DNA from: Cycloclasticus sp.
Lineage (GTDB): Bacteria; Pseudomonadota; Gammaproteobacteria; Methylococcales; Cycloclasticaceae
NCBI GenBank assembly: GCA_040743155.1
Contig: JBFLJU010000001.1
Coordinates: 186,001-250,000 of the forward strand
Reading direction: 5' to 3'
Length of the DNA: 64,000 nt
The notes beneath the pieces are model-generated. The model saw only the letters and a program-made list of their open reading frames with translations. It ran no database searches and was not told where the DNA came from. The position numbers and the translations under genes are program-made. Every line of letters begins with the position of its first letter. The stretch's first letter is position 1. Below, one piece after another: positions 38,210-52,212 of the stretch.

Positions 38210-41200
38210 TTGAAAGATCTACTCAATTTTTTAAAGCAACAAAACCAAACTGAAGAGTTTGATGCCATTCGTATAGGTTTAGCGTCACCTGACATGATTA
38301 GATCATGGTCTTATGGTGAGGTTAAAAAGCCTGAAACGATCAACTATCGTACGTTCAAACCAGAAAGAGACGGTTTGTTTTGTGCGAAAATCTTTGGCCC
38401 CGTTAACGACTACGAATGCTTGTGTGGTAAATACAAGCGTTTAAAGCACCGCGGTGTTATTTGTGAAAAGTGTGGCGTTGAAGTAACACTTTCTAAAGTA
38501 CGTCGCGAACGTATGGGTCATATTGACCTTGCCTCTCCGGTTGCACATATTTGGTTTTTAAAATCCCTACCATCCCGGATTGCCTTACTATTGAATATGA
38601 CTTTGCGTGACATTGAGCGTGTGTTGTACTTCGAATCGTTCGTAGTTGTTGACCCAGGTTTAACGACACTTGAAGTCGGTGTCTTGATGACAGATGAAGA
38701 GTATCTTGATGCTCTTGAAGAACACGGTGATGAGTTTACTGCCTTAATGGGTGCCGAAGCGATTGACGGCCTATTAAAAGCGCTAGACCTTAATGCTGAA
38801 ATGGATGGCTGTCGCGAAGACATCAATGCAACAAAGTCTGAAACAAAAATTAAGAAAATTTCAAAGCGCCTTAAAGTGCTTGAAGCCTTAGTTGCTTCGA
38901 AGAATAAGCCTGAATGGATGATTTTGAAGGTACTTCCTGTACTGCCTCCAGAACTAAGACCTTTAGTGCCACTTGATGGCGGCCGTTTTGCAACGTCTGA
39001 CTTAAATGATCTTTATCGCCGCGTGATTAATAGAAATAATCGCCTACATCGCTTATTAGATCTAAGTGCTCCAGACATTATCGTTCGTAATGAAAAACGT
39101 ATGTTGCAAGAGTCTGTTGATGCGCTATTAGATAATGGTAGACGTGGCCGTGCGATTACGGGTACAAACCGTCGTCCTTTAAAATCTCTAGCGGATATGA
39201 TTAAGGGTAAGCAAGGTCGTTTCCGTCAAAACTTACTTGGTAAGCGTGTTGATTATTCTGGCCGTTCAGTGATTGTGGTTGGACCAACATTGAAATTGCA
39301 CCAGTGTGGTTTACCTAAGAAAATGGCGCTTGAATTGTTCAAGCCATTTATCTTTAACAAGTTACAGTTACGTGGTGAAGCGACAACAATTAAGGTTGCT
39401 AAAAAGCAAGTTGAACGTGAAGGCCCAGAGGTATGGGATATTCTTGCTGAAGTTATCCGTGAGCATCCTATTATGCTTAACAGAGCGCCTACGCTTCATC
39501 GTCTAGGTATTCAAGCGTTTGAGCCTATTTTGATTGAAGGTAAGGCTATTCAATTGCACCCATTAGTGTGTTCAGCGTTCAACGCCGACTTCGATGGTGA
39601 CCAAATGGCTGTTCACGTTCCATTATCAATTGAAGCGCAGTTAGAAGCGCGTACCTTGATGATGTCGACAAACAATATCTTGTCACCAGCTAACGGTGAG
39701 CCAGTTATTGTTCCTTCACAAGACGTTGTTCTTGGCTTGTATTACATGACCAGAGATCGAGTAAATGGTCTTGGCGAAGGTATGGCATTTAGTGATGTTG
39801 ATGAAGCGGCTCGTGCTATTCAATCTGGTTTCGTTGAACTTCATTCTAAAGTTAAAATTCGGATACAGGAAAAGACTGTTACGGATTCTGGCGAAGAAGA
39901 AACTACAACACGTCTTGTTGAAACGACTATTGGTCGTGCTCAAGTTTGGAGTATTGTTCCAAAATCACTTGATTTTGACCTTGTTAATAAAGATTTAACA
40001 AAAAAAGCGATCATGCAGTTAATAGACGCTTCATATCGTCAATTGGGTGATAAAGAAACAGTCATTTTTGCCGATCAACTGATGTACCTTGGTTTCTCGA
40101 ATGCGACTAAATCTGGCGTATCTTTTGGTATTAACGACATGGTTATTCCAAGTACAAAAGGGAAGTTGATTAAGGCCGCACAAAAAGAAGTTAAAGAAGT
40201 TGAAAGTCAATACTCTTCAGGACTTGTGACAAATGGTGAGCGCTACAATAAAGTTATTGATATTTGGTCTCATACTAATGAACAAGTAGCCAAAGCGATG
40301 ATGGATAACCTTGGCAGCGATGATGTGCAAGATGCCGAAGGTAACACGGTCAAGCAAAAGTCATTCAACTCGGTTTACATGATGGCAGATTCCGGTGCTC
40401 GTGGTTCAGCGGCCCAGATACGTCAACTTGCAGGTATGCGTGGTTTGATGGCTAAACCAGATGGTTCGATTATCGAAACACCTATTACTGCAAACTTTAG
40501 AGAAGGCTTGAACGTTCTGCAGTACTTCGTTTCTACTCATGGTGCTCGTAAAGGTTTGGCGGATACGGCGCTTAAAACAGCTAACGCGGGTTACTTAACT
40601 CGACGTTTGGTTGACGTTGCTCAAGATATGGTAGTTCTTACAGACGATTGTGGTACTGAAAATGGGCTCGAAGTTACACCATTAATTGAGGGTGGTGAAG
40701 TTGTAGAACCATTAGGTAATCTAATTCTTGGACGCGTTATTGCACAAGACGTACTGAGTTCGGCAACTAATGAAATTATTGTGCCTCGTAACACTCTAAT
40801 TGACGAAGCTTGGGTGGAGCACTTAGAAGAAAATGGCGTGGATAAGGTAATTGCACGTTCAGCGATTAGTTGTGAGAATAGGAAAGGCATTTGTAAGATG
40901 TGCTATGGCCGTGATCTCGCTCGCGGACACTTGGTGAACCTAGGTGAGGCCGTTGGTGTTGTTGCTGCTCAATCTATTGGTGAGCCAGGAACTCAGTTAA
41001 CGATGCGTACGTTCCATATTGGTGGTGCGGCTTCAAGTTCAGCTGCTATTAACAGTATTGAGATTAAATCTGAAGGCACGCTAGTATTCAATGACAAGCT
41101 TAAAACCATTGAAAATAAAGATGGCAAATTGGTTGTTATTTCCCGTTCAGGTGAAATCAGTGTCGTCGACGAATATGGCCGAATACGTGAAAACTATAAA

Positions 41201-42430
41201 ATTCCGTATGGTTCTGAATTAACGGCTAAAGAAAGTGATAAATTGTCAGCAGGTGTTGTACTTGCAACATGGGATCCGCATACTCACCCTGTGATAACAG
41301 AGGTGGCTGGTAAAGTTATATTTACTGACTTTGTTGAAGGCGTTTCTGTTCAGCAGCAATCAGATGATATTACCGGACTGTCATCACTAATTGTTACGGA
41401 CGCTAAGCAACGTGGCAGCAGTGGTAAAGACTTAAGACCTGCCATTACCTTGGTGGATGCCAATGGTGAACCAGTCTATATACCAGGTACAACGATAGCG
41501 GCGCATTATGTTATGCCTGCTGGAGCGGTGGTAAATGTAACTGATGGCGTAGATGTTGAAAGCGCTGATATCTTGGCTCGTATTCCACAAGAGTCCAGTA
41601 AGACCCGTGATATTACAGGTGGTCTTCCACGTGTGGCCGATTTGTTCGAAGCGCGTAAAACAAAGGACCCTGCGATTTTAGCTGAAATGACGGGTACCGT
41701 GAGTTTTGGTAAGGAAACAAAAGGTAAACGCCGTTTAGTCGTAACGGATAAAGACGGTGAAACCAAAGAGTTGCTGATACCTAAGTGGCGTCATATTACT
41801 GTGTTTGAAGGTGAGCACGTAGAGCAAGGTGAAACTATTGCTGAAGGTGAGTTAACGCCTCACGATATTTTAAGACTGCGTGGTGTACCTGAATTAGCCA
41901 GATACTTGGTCAATGAAATACAAGATGTGTATCGCTTACAAGGCGTGAAAATCAATGATAAGCATATTGAGGTTATTATTAGACAAATGCTTAGAAAAGT
42001 TGAAATTACTTCCGGTGGAGATAGTTCATACATAAAAGGTGAGCAAGTTGAGAAAACACGCTACCTTGAGATGAATGATAAGTTGGAAAAGGAAGGTAAA
42101 ATCCCAGCAACTGCTGATAACGTGCTGCTTGGTATTACAAAAGCGTCACTAGCAACTGAATCATTTGTTTCTGCGGCCTCTTTCCAAGAAACAACACGAG
42201 TATTAACTGATGCAGCTGTTAGAGGTACTCGAGATGACCTTCATGGTTTAAAAGAGAATGTTATTGTTGGTCGTTTGATTCCGGCTGGTACTGGCCTGGC
42301 TCATCATATAGAGCGTAGGAAAAACAAAGCAGCAGCAATGAGCCCTAAGATGGATGATGAAGCTACTACAGCGGCAGCTCATGACGAAGCAGAAGAGGCG
42401 TTAAAGCAAGCTCTCAATATGCAAGAATAA
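38210..42430 (+). CDS. rpoC: RNA polymerase beta' subunit, TTG start
   Basis: Holds the active site of RNA polymerase; 1406 residues (E. coli 1407). The first zinc site is CLCGKYKR...CEKCG (about 70-88). The catalytic [12 protein letters not shown] is at about 458-469. The second zinc site includes [15 protein letters not shown], and the trigger-loop region has [16 protein letters not shown]. Translation starts at TTG with AAGGAGA in front, and the first residues MKDLLNFL match other RpoC proteins. A strong terminator follows. Confidence 0.99.
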   Translation: MKDLLNFLKQQNQTEEFDAIRIGLASPDMIRSWSYGEVKKPETINYRTFKPERDGLFCAKIFGPVNDYECLCGKYKRLKHRGVICEKCGVEVTLSKVRRERMGHIDLASPVAHIWFLKSLPSRIALLLNMTLRDIERVLYFESFVVVDPGLTTLEVGVLMTDEEYLDALEEHGDEFTALMGAEAIDGLLKALDLNAEMDGCREDINATKSETKIKKISKRLKVLEALVASKNKPEWMILKVLPVLPPELRPLVPLDGGRFATSDLNDLYRRVINRNNRLHRLLDLSAPDIIVRNEKRMLQESVDALLDNGRRGRAITGTNRRPLKSLADMIKGKQGRFRQNLLGKRVDYSGRSVIVVGPTLKLHQCGLPKKMALELFKPFIFNKLQLRGEATTIKVAKKQVEREGPEVWDILAEVIREHPIMLNRAPTLHRLGIQAFEPILIEGKAIQLHPLVCSAFNADFDGDQMAVHVPLSIEAQLEARTLMMSTNNILSPANGEPVIVPSQDVVLGLYYMTRDRVNGLGEGMAFSDVDEAARAIQSGFVELHSKVKIRIQEKTVTDSGEEETTTRLVETTIGRAQVWSIVPKSLDFDLVNKDLTKKAIMQLIDASYRQLGDKETVIFADQLMYLGFSNATKSGVSFGINDMVIPSTKGKLIKAAQKEVKEVESQYSSGLVTNGERYNKVIDIWSHTNEQVAKAMMDNLGSDDVQDAEGNTVKQKSFNSVYMMADSGARGSAAQIRQLAGMRGLMAKPDGSIIETPITANFREGLNVLQYFVSTHGARKGLADTALKTANAGYLTRRLVDVAQDMVVLTDDCGTENGLEVTPLIEGGEVVEPLGNLILGRVIAQDVLSSATNEIIVPRNTLIDEAWVEHLEENGVDKVIARSAISCENRKGICKMCYGRDLARGHLVNLGEAVGVVAAQSIGEPGTQLTMRTFHIGGAASSSAAINSIEIKSEGTLVFNDKLKTIENKDGKLVVISRSGEISVVDEYGRIRENYKIPYGSELTAKESDKLSAGVVLATWDPHTHPVITEVAGKVIFTDFVEGVSVQQQSDDITGLSSLIVTDAKQRGSSGKDLRPAITLVDANGEPVYIPGTTIAAHYVMPAGAVVNVTDGVDVESADILARIPQESSKTRDITGGLPRVADLFEARKTKDPAILAEMTGTVSFGKETKGKRRLVVTDKDGETKELLIPKWRHITVFEGEHVEQGETIAEGELTPHDILRLRGVPELARYLVNEIQDVYRLQGVKINDKHIEVIIRQMLRKVEITSGGDSSYIKGEQVEKTRYLEMNDKLEKEGKIPATADNVLLGITKASLATESFVSAASFQETTRVLTDAAVRGTRDDLHGLKENVIVGRLIPAGTGLAHHIERRKNKAAAMSPKMDDEATTAAAHDEAEEALKQALNMQE

Positions 42431-42460
42431 TTTCGTCAAGAGAAAAGAAAGTTAAGATCT

Positions 42461-42491
42461 GCCAGTCCGAAGTTTGGACTGGCGTTTTCTT
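42461..42491 (+). terminator. terminator after rpoC
   Basis: GCCAGTCC - GAAGTTT - GGACTGGC, an 8-pair perfect stem followed by GTTTTCTT. It ends the tRNA-tuf-secE-nusG-rpl-rpo unit and separates it from the ribosomal superoperon. Confidence 0.9.
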
Positions 42492-42519
42492 AAAATAAAT
42501 AATTACGCAGTCATTATGC

Positions 42520-42548
42520 TTGACAGTAAAGCATAATCTGCCTAAAAT
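42520..42548 (+). promoter_or_regulatory. strong promoter of the str-S10-spc-alpha superoperon
   Basis: TTGACA (42520-42525), 17-base spacer, TAAAAT (42543-42548): near-consensus sigma-70. The predicted start near 42555 leaves a leader of about 118 bases before rpsL. Confidence 0.85.
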
Positions 42549-42672
42549 TCTCGCTCTTCAGTCGATTGGATTTCCTTTCGCTGGAATAACCTTAAATAAG
42601 AATTATTAAATGCATGTTTTCACAAATGTGTAGTAAATATTTTGCACGAGTTTTTGGAGCTCTAAATAAGAT

Positions 42673-43047
42673 ATGACCACAATTAACCAATTAGTTCGTA
42701 AGCCTAGAAAACGTAAGGTAGAAAAAAGTAATGTACCTGCGCTTGAAGCATGCCCACAAAGAAGGGGTGTTTGTACACGTGTATACACAACAACACCAAA
42801 AAAACCAAACTCTGCATTACGTAAAGTGGCGCGTGTTAGGTTAACGAATGGCGCTGAAGTGACCAGCTATATTGGTGGTGAAGGTCATAACCTTCAAGAA
42901 CACTCAGTCGTATTAATTCGTGGCGGTCGTGTTAAAGATTTACCGGGTGTTCGTTATCACGTAGTTCGAGGAAGCTTGGATACGTCTGGTGTAGAAGCGC
43001 GTCGTAGAGGCCGTTCTAAATATGGTGCTAAGCGCCCTAAAAACTAA
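42673..43047 (+). CDS. rpsL: 30S ribosomal protein uS12
   Basis: S12 monitors decoding at the A site. The 124 residues contain [15 protein letters not shown] and [14 protein letters not shown]; the lysines that mutate in streptomycin resistance (E. coli K43, K88) are present, so wild type is expected. First gene of the superoperon. Confidence 0.99.
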   Translation: MTTINQLVRKPRKRKVEKSNVPALEACPQRRGVCTRVYTTTPKKPNSALRKVARVRLTNGAEVTSYIGGEGHNLQEHSVVLIRGGRVKDLPGVRYHVVRGSLDTSGVEARRRGRSKYGAKRPKN

Positions 43048-43063
43048 TTAAACGAGTTCAATA

Positions 43064-43534
43064 ATGTCTAGAAGAAAAAAAGCGATTAAACGAGAGATTT
43101 TACCGGATCCAAAATTCGGAAATTTAGTGTTAGCTAAATTCATGAATATGATCATGGTGGATGGAAAGAAGTCTATTGCAGAAAAAATTGTTTACGGCGC
43201 ACTTGATACGATCGAAAGCAAAGGTCATGCGGAGCCGGTTGAGGCATTAATTTTAGCGTTAGAAAAAGTACAACCAGCCGTTGAAGTTAAGTCTAGACGA
43301 GTAGGTGGTGCAACTTACCAAGTGCCTGTAGAAGTGCGTCCAAACCGCAGAATGGGTTTATCTATGCGTTGGTTGATTGATGCTTCGCGTAAGCGTAGTG
43401 AGAGATCAATGTCAGCAAGACTGGCTGGTGAAGTGGTTGATGCCCTAGAAAGCAGAGGTTCAGCGTTCAAGAAACGTGAAGACACTCATCGTATGGCTGA
43501 AGCGAATAAAGCATTCTCGCATTTCCGCTGGTAG
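43064..43534 (+). CDS. rpsG: 30S ribosomal protein uS7
   Basis: S7 nucleates assembly of the 30S head and in E. coli represses the str operon through the rpsL-rpsG gap. The 156 residues start [19 protein letters not shown] and include [15 protein letters not shown]. The gap to rpsL here is only 16 bases, much shorter than the E. coli S7-binding spacer of about 96, so the same feedback is unlikely. Confidence 0.98.
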   Translation: MSRRKKAIKREILPDPKFGNLVLAKFMNMIMVDGKKSIAEKIVYGALDTIESKGHAEPVEALILALEKVQPAVEVKSRRVGGATYQVPVEVRPNRRMGLSMRWLIDASRKRSERSMSARLAGEVVDALESRGSAFKKREDTHRMAEANKAFSHFRW

Positions 43535-43562
43535 GTTTATTTAGAAAGATTTAGGAAACAAG

Positions 43563-45659
<2,097 letters not shown>

Positions 45660-45682
45660 TATTAAGTAATGACGGGTATTGA

Positions 45683-46863
45683 GTAATGTCTAAAGAAAAA
45701 TTTGAAAGAAATAAGCCCCATGTCAACGTCGGCACGATTGGACACGTTGATCACGGTAAAACAACTTTAACAGCAGCGTTAACGAAAGTCATGGCAGAAG
45801 CCATGGGTGGAGAAGTTAAAGCCTTTGACGAGATTGATAACGCACCAGAAGAGCGTGAGCGTGGTATTACCATCGCAACATCGCATGTTGAATATGAGTC
45901 AGCAAACCGTCACTACGCACACGTAGATTGCCCAGGTCACGCCGATTACGTTAAAAACATGATTACCGGTGCTGCTCAAATGGACGGCGCTATTCTAGTT
46001 TGTTCAGCTGCTGATGGTCCAATGCCACAAACACGTGAGCATATCCTGTTATCACGCCAAGTTGGTGTTCCTTATATCGTCGTGTTCATGAACAAAGCCG
46101 ATATGGTTGATGATGATGAGCTACTAGAATTAGTAGAAATGGAAATACGTGAACTATTAGACATGTATGAATTCCCAGGTGACGACACACCAGTTATCAC
46201 CGGTTCTGCTCTTAAAGCCCTAGAAGGCGATACATCAGAAATCGGCGTACCTTCAGTGCTTAAATTAGTAGAAGCATTAGACACATACATCCCGTTACCA
46301 GAACGTGCAATTGATGGCGACTTCATTATGCCAGTAGAAGACGTGTTCTCAATCTCAGGTCGTGGCACAGTTGTTACGGGTCGTATCGAACGCGGTGTGA
46401 TCAACGTTGGTGAAGAAATTGAAATCGTTGGAATTAAAGACACAGTAACAACAACTTGTACAGGTGTTGAAATGTTCCGTAAATTGCTTGACCAAGGTGA
46501 AGCAGGCGATAACGTAGGTATCCTACTACGTGGCACAAAACGTGAAGACGTAGAGCGTGGCCAAGTATTGGCAAAGCCAGGATCAATCAACCCGCATACA
46601 CACTTCGAAGCTGAAGTATATGTATTGGGTAAAGATGAAGGTGGTCGTCATACACCATTCTTCAACGGTTACCGTCCACAGTTCTACTTCAGAACAACCG
46701 ACGTAACAGGTGCATGTGACTTACCAGAAGGCGTAGAAATGGTTATGCCAGGTGATAACGTGCAAATGACAGTAAAACTAATCAACCCGATTGCGATGGA
46801 AGAAGGATTACGCTTTGCTATTCGTGAAGGTGGCCGTACAGTTGGTGCCGGTGTTGTTGCTAA
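45683..46863 (+). repeat. tuf direct repeat, right copy
   Basis: Partner of 29335-30515; the same orientation means recombination between them could delete or duplicate the 16.3 kb that includes secE, nusG, rpoBC and fusA, which would be lethal if lost. Confidence 0.85.
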
Positions 46864-46876
46864 AATAATTGAGTAA
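45686..46876 (+). CDS. tuf: elongation factor Tu, second copy
   Basis: Same 396-residue GTPase as the copy at 29338 with an identical protein sequence. The DNA differs only in the last four sense codons and the surroundings. The ribosome site before it (GACGGG) is modest. rpsJ begins 5 bases after the stop, so this copy is read with the S10 operon. Having one copy with tRNAs and one in the str operon matches tufB and tufA of E. coli. Confidence 0.99.
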   Translation: MSKEKFERNKPHVNVGTIGHVDHGKTTLTAALTKVMAEAMGGEVKAFDEIDNAPEERERGITIATSHVEYESANRHYAHVDCPGHADYVKNMITGAAQMDGAILVCSAADGPMPQTREHILLSRQVGVPYIVVFMNKADMVDDDELLELVEMEIRELLDMYEFPGDDTPVITGSALKALEGDTSEIGVPSVLKLVEALDTYIPLPERAIDGDFIMPVEDVFSISGRGTVVTGRIERGVINVGEEIEIVGIKDTVTTTCTGVEMFRKLLDQGEAGDNVGILLRGTKREDVERGQVLAKPGSINPHTHFEAEVYVLGKDEGGRHTPFFNGYRPQFYFRTTDVTGACDLPEGVEMVMPGDNVQMTVKLINPIAMEEGLRFAIREGGRTVGAGVVAKIIE

Positions 46877-46881
46877 TTAAA

Positions 46882-47193
46882 ATGTCAAAACAATCTATAA
46901 GAATACGTTTAAAAGGCTTTGATCATCGTTTAATAGATCACGCTGCACGAGAAATTGTCGAAACTGCAAAAAGGACAGGTGCTCAAGTAATGGGTCCTAT
47001 TCCATTGCCTACAAAAAAAGAACGCTTTACTGTTCTGATTTCTCCGCATGTTAATAAAGATGCAAGGGATCAATATGAACTTCGTACGCACAAACGTATG
47101 ATGGATATTGTTGAACCAACAGATAAAACGGTTGATGCGCTGATGAAACTTGATTTATCGGCTGGTGTTGACGTTCAAATTAAGCTGAATTAA
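46882..47193 (+). CDS. rpsJ: 30S ribosomal protein uS10 (NusE)
   Basis: S10 is part of the 30S head and, as NusE, bridges NusG to the ribosome and antitermination complexes. The 103 residues include [14 protein letters not shown] and [15 protein letters not shown]. Only 5 bases separate it from tuf, so the long S10 leader used for L4 control in E. coli is absent. Confidence 0.98.
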   Translation: MSKQSIRIRLKGFDHRLIDHAAREIVETAKRTGAQVMGPIPLPTKKERFTVLISPHVNKDARDQYELRTHKRMMDIVEPTDKTVDALMKLDLSAGVDVQIKLN

Positions 47194-47226
47194 TTCAGCT
47201 GTAAAATACAAAATAAAGGATAAATC

Positions 47227-47865
47227 ATGTCTTTAGGTTTAGTTGGCCGTAAGTGCGGTATGACAAGATTGTTTACAGAAGAAGGTGTTTCAATTCCTGT
47301 TTCTGTTGTGCAAATTTTGCCGAATCGTATTACACGTGTATTAAGTCAAGAATCCGATGGTTATTCTGCTGTGCAGGTAACTACAGGTGACGTTAAAAAC
47401 TCTCGTGTAAATAAGGCTGAAGCAGGTCAATTTACAAAAGCAGGTGTTGAAGCTGGAAGAGGATTGTGGGAGTTTAGGCTTGATAACGATTCTGACCTTG
47501 AGGTAGGTTCTGATCTGCCATTGGACATATTTGAAGCTGGTCAAAAAATTGATGTGCGTGGACAAAGCATCGGTAAAGGTTTTGCAGGTGTTATTAAAAG
47601 GTATAACTTCCAAATGCAAGATGCCACTCACGGTAACTCTCTTTCTCATCGTGCGCCTGGTTCAATTGGTCAGTGCCAAACACCTGGTCGAGTCATTAAA
47701 GGTAAGAAAATGGCCGGTCACATGGGTAATGAAAGAGTGACGACCCAAAACTTAGAAATAGTGCGAATTGATGCTGAGAAATCTGTCGTGCTAATTAAAG
47801 GTGCGATTCCAGGTTCAAAGAACGGCGATATCGTGATTACACCTGCTATCAAATCAAATAAATAG
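47227..47865 (+). CDS. rplC: 50S ribosomal protein uL3
   Basis: L3 reaches to the peptidyl transferase centre. The 212 residues contain [15 protein letters not shown], including the glutamine that PrmB methylates in E. coli, then [14 protein letters not shown]. It lies 33 bases after rpsJ with an AAAGGAT ribosome site. Confidence 0.98.
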   Translation: MSLGLVGRKCGMTRLFTEEGVSIPVSVVQILPNRITRVLSQESDGYSAVQVTTGDVKNSRVNKAEAGQFTKAGVEAGRGLWEFRLDNDSDLEVGSDLPLDIFEAGQKIDVRGQSIGKGFAGVIKRYNFQMQDATHGNSLSHRAPGSIGQCQTPGRVIKGKKMAGHMGNERVTTQNLEIVRIDAEKSVVLIKGAIPGSKNGDIVITPAIKSNK

Positions 47866-47873
47866 GCATAAAT

Positions 47874-48473
47874 ATGAATACTCAAACGCCTGTCGTAGGT
47901 AAAGATGTTTCTGAGGCCGTTTTTGGTCAGGATTACAACGAAGGAATAATTCATCAGCTTGTTGTCACATATATGGCAAATGCTAGATCTGGTACACGTG
48001 CTCAGAAAACTCGTTCTGAAGTTAGTGGTGGTGGAGTCAAACCTTGGAAACAAAAAGGAACCGGCCGTGCTCGTGCTGGAACAATTAGAAGTCCAATTTG
48101 GCGTACCGGTGGTGTAACATTTGCTGCTAAACCACAAGATCACAGTAAAAAGCTCAACAAAAAGATGTATGCCGTAGGCATGAGATCTATTTTGTCTGAA
48201 CTAATTCGTCAAGAAAGATTAGTTATTGTTGATGGTTTGTCAATTGAAGAGCCAAAAACTAAATTATTGAATGCAATGCTAGCTGAGCAAGGGTTAACGA
48301 GTACGTTGTTTGTTTTAGCTGCGGAAGATGTAAATCTTCAGCTTGCCAGTAGAAACATTCATAAGGTGGATGTTTGCACAGCTTATGAAATTGATCCAGT
48401 TTCACTCTTGGCTTATGAAAAAATTTGCATGACTGCTGATGCGGTTTCGCTAATAGAGGAGCGTTTGAAATGA
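47874..48473 (+). CDS. rplD: 50S ribosomal protein uL4
   Basis: L4 lines the exit tunnel; in E. coli it also represses the S10 operon. The tunnel loop reads [19 protein letters not shown]. Length 199 is normal. The stop overlaps the rplW ATG by four bases. Without an S10 leader in this genome, its autogenous role is doubtful. Confidence 0.98.
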   Translation: MNTQTPVVGKDVSEAVFGQDYNEGIIHQLVVTYMANARSGTRAQKTRSEVSGGGVKPWKQKGTGRARAGTIRSPIWRTGGVTFAAKPQDHSKKLNKKMYAVGMRSILSELIRQERLVIVDGLSIEEPKTKLLNAMLAEQGLTSTLFVLAAEDVNLQLASRNIHKVDVCTAYEIDPVSLLAYEKICMTADAVSLIEERLK

Positions 48474-48763
48474 ACCAAGAATTTTTATTGCAATTAATTA
48501 CTGCACCTGTCGTTACTGAAAAAAGCTCAATTGCAGCTGACAAAAGTAATCAGTATGTATTTAAAGTAAATAACAGCGCAAATAAAACTGAAATCAAAGC
48601 AGCTGTTGAAAAACTATTTGACGTCAATGTTGAATCTGTAAAAACATTGAATGTAAAAGGTAAAGTCAAACGCTTTGGTAAAGGTTTTGGTAAAAGATCA
48701 GATGTTAAAAAAGCGTATGTTCGTATTAAATCAGGGCAAGAAATAGAGTTCATTTCTGCTTAA
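48470..48763 (+). CDS. rplW: 50S ribosomal protein uL23
   Basis: L23 sits at the tunnel exit and docks trigger factor and SRP. The 97 residues show [13 protein letters not shown] and the loop [20 protein letters not shown]. It overlaps rplD by four bases. Confidence 0.97.
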   Translation: MNQEFLLQLITAPVVTEKSSIAADKSNQYVFKVNNSANKTEIKAAVEKLFDVNVESVKTLNVKGKVKRFGKGFGKRSDVKKAYVRIKSGQEIEFISA

Positions 48764-48782
48764 TTGGAAGATAAATAATCTT

Positions 48783-49610
48783 ATGGCAATTGTAAAATCT
48801 AAACCAACTTCACCTGGCTCACGCTTCGTCGTTAGAGTCAGAAATACTGAGCTAAGTAAGTCAGCACCTCATGCTCCCCTTTTAGCGAAGAAGACTAAAT
48901 CGGGTGGTAGAAATAATAATGGTCGAATTACGACTAGGCACCGTGGTGGGGGTCATAAACAACATTATAGAATTATTGATTTCAAAAGAAATAAGTATGA
49001 TGTGCCGGGCAAAGTAGAAAGTCTGCAATATGACCCAAATAGAACTGCCAATATCGCTCTAATACTATATAATGATGGCGAAAGACGATACATTATTGCA
49101 CCAAAGGATTTGAAAGTTGGTGATGAAATAGTTTCTTCTGAAGTAGCCCCAATTACAATAGGTAACTGTTTACCAATGAGGAATATTCCCGTTGGTACGC
49201 AAGTCCATTGTGTTGAATTAAAGCCAAGCAAGGGTGCTCAAATCGCTCGTAGCGCTGGAACAGTAGTTCAAATCGTTGCTCGTGACGGTGATCATGTAAC
49301 GCTAAGATTGCGCTCTGGTGAGATGCGTAAAGTGTTATCTGAGTGTCGTGCTGTTATTGGTGAAGTGGGTAATTCAGAGCATAGCCTTATTTCTCTTGGG
49401 AAAGCCGGCGCGAAACGTTGGAGAGGTGTTAGGCCAACCGTTCGTGGTGTTGCTATGAACCCAGTAGATCACCCGCATGGTGGTGGTGAAGGTCGTACAT
49501 CAGGTGGTCGCCACCCAGTGTCGCCTTGGGGTATGCCAACAAAGGGTTATAAGACGCGTAAGAACAAACGCACTGATAAGTTAATCGTAAGAAACAGAAC
49601 AAAACGTTAA
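48783..49610 (+). CDS. rplB: 50S ribosomal protein uL2
   Basis: L2 is required for subunit joining and peptidyl transfer. The 275 residues include [19 protein letters not shown] and the C-terminal [13 protein letters not shown] with the conserved histidine. Spacing of 19 bases from rplW. Confidence 0.99.
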   Translation: MAIVKSKPTSPGSRFVVRVRNTELSKSAPHAPLLAKKTKSGGRNNNGRITTRHRGGGHKQHYRIIDFKRNKYDVPGKVESLQYDPNRTANIALILYNDGERRYIIAPKDLKVGDEIVSSEVAPITIGNCLPMRNIPVGTQVHCVELKPSKGAQIARSAGTVVQIVARDGDHVTLRLRSGEMRKVLSECRAVIGEVGNSEHSLISLGKAGAKRWRGVRPTVRGVAMNPVDHPHGGGEGRTSGGRHPVSPWGMPTKGYKTRKNKRTDKLIVRNRTKR

Positions 49611-49619
49611 GGATATATT

Positions 49620-49892
49620 GTGCCAAGATCCATTAAAAAAGGCCCTTTCGCTGATCTTCATTTGCTGAAGAAAGTTGAAGCAGCCATAGAAAGTAACAAT
49701 CGCCGACCAATTAAAACTTGGTCTAGACGTTCAATGATTTCGCCAACAATGGTTGGGTTAACGATTGCTATCCATAATGGAAGACAGCATATGCCAGTAT
49801 TGATTACTGAAAATATGGTCGGACATAAATTGGGTGAGTTCGCGTTAACGCGTACTTATCGTGGTCATATCGTTGACAAGAAATCAAGATAA
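49620..49892 (+). CDS. rpsS: 30S ribosomal protein uS19
   Basis: S19 works with S13 in the 30S head. The 90 residues read [17 protein letters not shown] and the [18 protein letters not shown] motif. The start is GTG, eight bases after AAGG. Confidence 0.98.
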   Translation: MPRSIKKGPFADLHLLKKVEAAIESNNRRPIKTWSRRSMISPTMVGLTIAIHNGRQHMPVLITENMVGHKLGEFALTRTYRGHIVDKKSR

Positions 49893-49906
49893 CAACTGGT
49901 GTAGTG

Positions 49907-50242
49907 ATGGAAGTTAAAGCTAAATTAAAAAACGCAAATTTTTCTGCTCAAAAAGGTCGTCTTGTTGCGAATCAGATAAGAGGTATGAATGTTGAGGCTG
50001 CATTAGATCTTTTGGGTTTTAGTACCCGTAAAGCGGCAGATAGTTTTAAGAAACTACTCAACTCAGCGATTGCAAATGCCGAGCATAATGAAGGTGCAGA
50101 CGTTGATGCGTTATACGTGTCAACAGTATTTGTTGACGAGGCGCCAACATATAAACGTTTTAAAGCGCGTGCTAAAGGCCGTGGCAATAAAATCCTTAAA
50201 AGAAACTGCCATCTAACTGTTGAAGTTAGTGATACTAAATAA
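49907..50242 (+). CDS. rplV: 50S ribosomal protein uL22
   Basis: L22 extends a hairpin into the exit tunnel. The 111 residues include [18 protein letters not shown] and a basic hairpin, [18 protein letters not shown]. The ATG is preferred; a GTG directly before it at 49904 would add one residue. Confidence 0.97.
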   Translation: MEVKAKLKNANFSAQKGRLVANQIRGMNVEAALDLLGFSTRKAADSFKKLLNSAIANAEHNEGADVDALYVSTVFVDEAPTYKRFKARAKGRGNKILKRNCHLTVEVSDTK

Positions 50243-50255
50243 AGAGTAAATAGAT

Positions 50256-50933
50256 ATGGGTCAAAAAGTACATCCTACTGGTATACGTCTCGGAATCGTT
50301 AAAGACTGGAATTCGCGTTGGTACGCAAGTACTCAGGCTTATCCTGAGATGTTGAGACAAGACTTAATTGCTAGAGATTTCCTGAAAAAGAAATTAATGT
50401 CAGCTTCTGTTAGCAAGATTCAAATTAACCGCCCTGCCGGAAATGCACAGATTACAATTCATACTGCTAGACCAGGGATTGTTATTGGTAAAAAAGGTGG
50501 TGACGTTGATTCGTTACGTGCTGAAGTTAGCAAAATAATGGGTGTGCCGGTTCAGATCAATGTTGAAGAAATTCGCAAGCCCGAACTTGATGCGTTGTTA
50601 GTAGCAGAAAGTGTTGCTCAGCAATTAGAGCGTAGAATCATGTTCAGACGTGCTATGAAGCGTGCTGTTACTAATACGATGCGTTTAGGTGCTGAAGGCA
50701 TTAAGATTAAAGTTAGTGGTCGTTTAAATGGTGCGGATATCGCTAGAAACGAATGGTACAGAGAAGGTCGTGTTCCTTTGCATACTCTTCGTGCTGATAT
50801 CGATTATGGCTTTACTGAAGCTTTAACGACTTATGGTATTTTAGGAATTAAGGTTTGGATATTCAAAGGCGAAGTCTTTGAAGAAAAAAATGCTCTTCCT
50901 ATTGTGGGTTCTAAGGAAGCGGCTGGAGAATAG
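50256..50933 (+). CDS. rpsC: 30S ribosomal protein uS3
   Basis: S3 lines the mRNA entry tunnel. The N-terminal [19 protein letters not shown] is followed by a KH domain with [15 protein letters not shown] and the C-terminal domain ISGRL-like [20 protein letters not shown]. Length 225 is normal; 9 bases to rplP. Confidence 0.98.
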   Translation: MGQKVHPTGIRLGIVKDWNSRWYASTQAYPEMLRQDLIARDFLKKKLMSASVSKIQINRPAGNAQITIHTARPGIVIGKKGGDVDSLRAEVSKIMGVPVQINVEEIRKPELDALLVAESVAQQLERRIMFRRAMKRAVTNTMRLGAEGIKIKVSGRLNGADIARNEWYREGRVPLHTLRADIDYGFTEALTTYGILGIKVWIFKGEVFEEKNALPIVGSKEAAGE

Positions 50934-50942
50934 GTATCTACG

Positions 50943-51356
50943 ATGTTACAACCAAAAAGAACAAAATTTAGAAAAGCTCATAAAAACAGAAACACTGGAC
51001 TAGCTCATCGTGGCAGCAGTGTAAGTTTTGGTGAGTTCGGTTTAAAGTCCATTGAGCGTGGAAGAATGACTGCTCGTCAAATTGAAGCTGGTCGACGCAC
51101 AATTACACGTCATATTAAACGTGGTGGTAAAGTTTGGATTCGAGTGTTTCCAGATAAGCCGATTACAAAGAAACCATTAGAAGTACGTATGGGTAAGGGT
51201 AAAGGTAGTGTAGAATTCTGGGTTGCTCAAATTAAACCTGGCACTATGTTGTTTGAGTTGCAAGGTGTATCTAAAGAGATAGCTGTTGAAGCTTTTAAAT
51301 TAGCTGCTGCAAAGCTACCTTTCAAAACAAAATTTGCTGAACGGACCATAATGTAA
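50943..51356 (+). CDS. rplP: 50S ribosomal protein uL16
   Basis: L16 supports the A site and late 50S assembly. The 137 residues include [14 protein letters not shown] and [19 protein letters not shown]; the arginine hydroxylated by RoxA in E. coli (R81) lies in the segment VRMGKGKG. The stop shares one base with the rpmC ATG (TAATG). Confidence 0.98.
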   Translation: MLQPKRTKFRKAHKNRNTGLAHRGSSVSFGEFGLKSIERGRMTARQIEAGRRTITRHIKRGGKVWIRVFPDKPITKKPLEVRMGKGKGSVEFWVAQIKPGTMLFELQGVSKEIAVEAFKLAAAKLPFKTKFAERTIM

Positions 51357-51553
51357 TGAAAGCATCTGAATTAAGAGAAAAAACAGCTCAAGAGTTAAAT
51401 GAATTACTTCTTGAGTTAAGAAAAGAGCAGTTTAATTTACGTATGCAAAGTGCTACGGGTCAATTGAACCAAGTACATCAATTTGGTGTAGTGCGTGGTG
51501 ATATCGCGCGTATTAAAACCATCTTGAACGATCAAACAGGTGAATCTAAATGA
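51356..51553 (+). CDS. rpmC: 50S ribosomal protein uL29
   Basis: A 65-residue two-helix protein at the tunnel exit. The motif [20 protein letters not shown] and [12 protein letters not shown] are typical. One base shared with rplP and four with rpsQ indicate strong coupling. Confidence 0.96.
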   Translation: MKASELREKTAQELNELLLELRKEQFNLRMQSATGQLNQVHQFGVVRGDIARIKTILNDQTGESK

Positions 51554-51810
51554 GTGTAGAAGAGCAAACTCTAAGAACCATTTCTGGTGTTGTGACCAGT
51601 AATAAAGGCAATAAATCTATTACTGTAGCAGTTACACGTCAAGTAAAGCATCCTTTGTATGGCAAAGTGATTAAACGTACGACCAAATATAACGCTCATG
51701 ACGAAAGTAATGAGTGTTCAGAAGGTGATATCGTTTCTTTAGTTTCATGTCGACCGATTTCAAAGTCAAAAACATGGAAACTTCACGAAATCATCGAAAA
51801 AACAAAATAG
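51550..51810 (+). CDS. rpsQ: 30S ribosomal protein uS17
   Basis: S17 binds 16S rRNA early. The 86-residue OB-fold protein shows [18 protein letters not shown] and [16 protein letters not shown]. It overlaps rpmC by ATGA. Confidence 0.97.
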   Translation: MSVEEQTLRTISGVVTSNKGNKSITVAVTRQVKHPLYGKVIKRTTKYNAHDESNECSEGDIVSLVSCRPISKSKTWKLHEIIEKTK

Positions 51811-51828
51811 AGTTAGTTGGAGTAAGTA

Positions 51829-52197
51829 ATGATTCAAATGCAGACAAGGCTTGATGTAGCCGATAACAGCGGCGCACGTAATGTTATGTGTATTAAGGTG
51901 CTGGGTGGTTCTCATAAGCGCTATGCAAAGATTGGTGACATTATCAAGGTCAGTATTAAAGATGCTATTCCTCGGGGTAAAGTCAAAAAAGGTGACGTTG
52001 TAAATGCTGTGGTTGTAAGAACTAGAAAAGCAATTCGACGCCCTGATGGCTCAGCTATCCGTTTTGATGGTAATGCTGCGGTACTTTTAAACGCAAACTT
52101 GCAGCCGATTGGTACGCGTATTTTTGGCCCTGTTACTCGTGAGTTAAGAAATGAGAAATTTATGAAAATTATCTCATTGGCTCCTGAAGTCATTTAA
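51829..52197 (+). CDS. rplN: 50S ribosomal protein uL14
   Basis: L14 forms an intersubunit bridge. [17 protein letters not shown] opens the 122-residue protein and [15 protein letters not shown] follows. It begins the spc section of the superoperon without a visible promoter or terminator before it. Confidence 0.98.
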   Translation: MIQMQTRLDVADNSGARNVMCIKVLGGSHKRYAKIGDIIKVSIKDAIPRGKVKKGDVVNAVVVRTRKAIRRPDGSAIRFDGNAAVLLNANLQPIGTRIFGPVTRELRNEKFMKIISLAPEVI

Positions 52198-52212
52198 TGG
52201 TTTAAGTTAATT

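Noticed and set aside
45683-46863. Second tuf copy as an assembly artefact
   Set aside because: Flanks differ, synonymous changes occur at the 3' end, and both positions (with tRNAs; after fusA) are normal for gammaproteobacteria.
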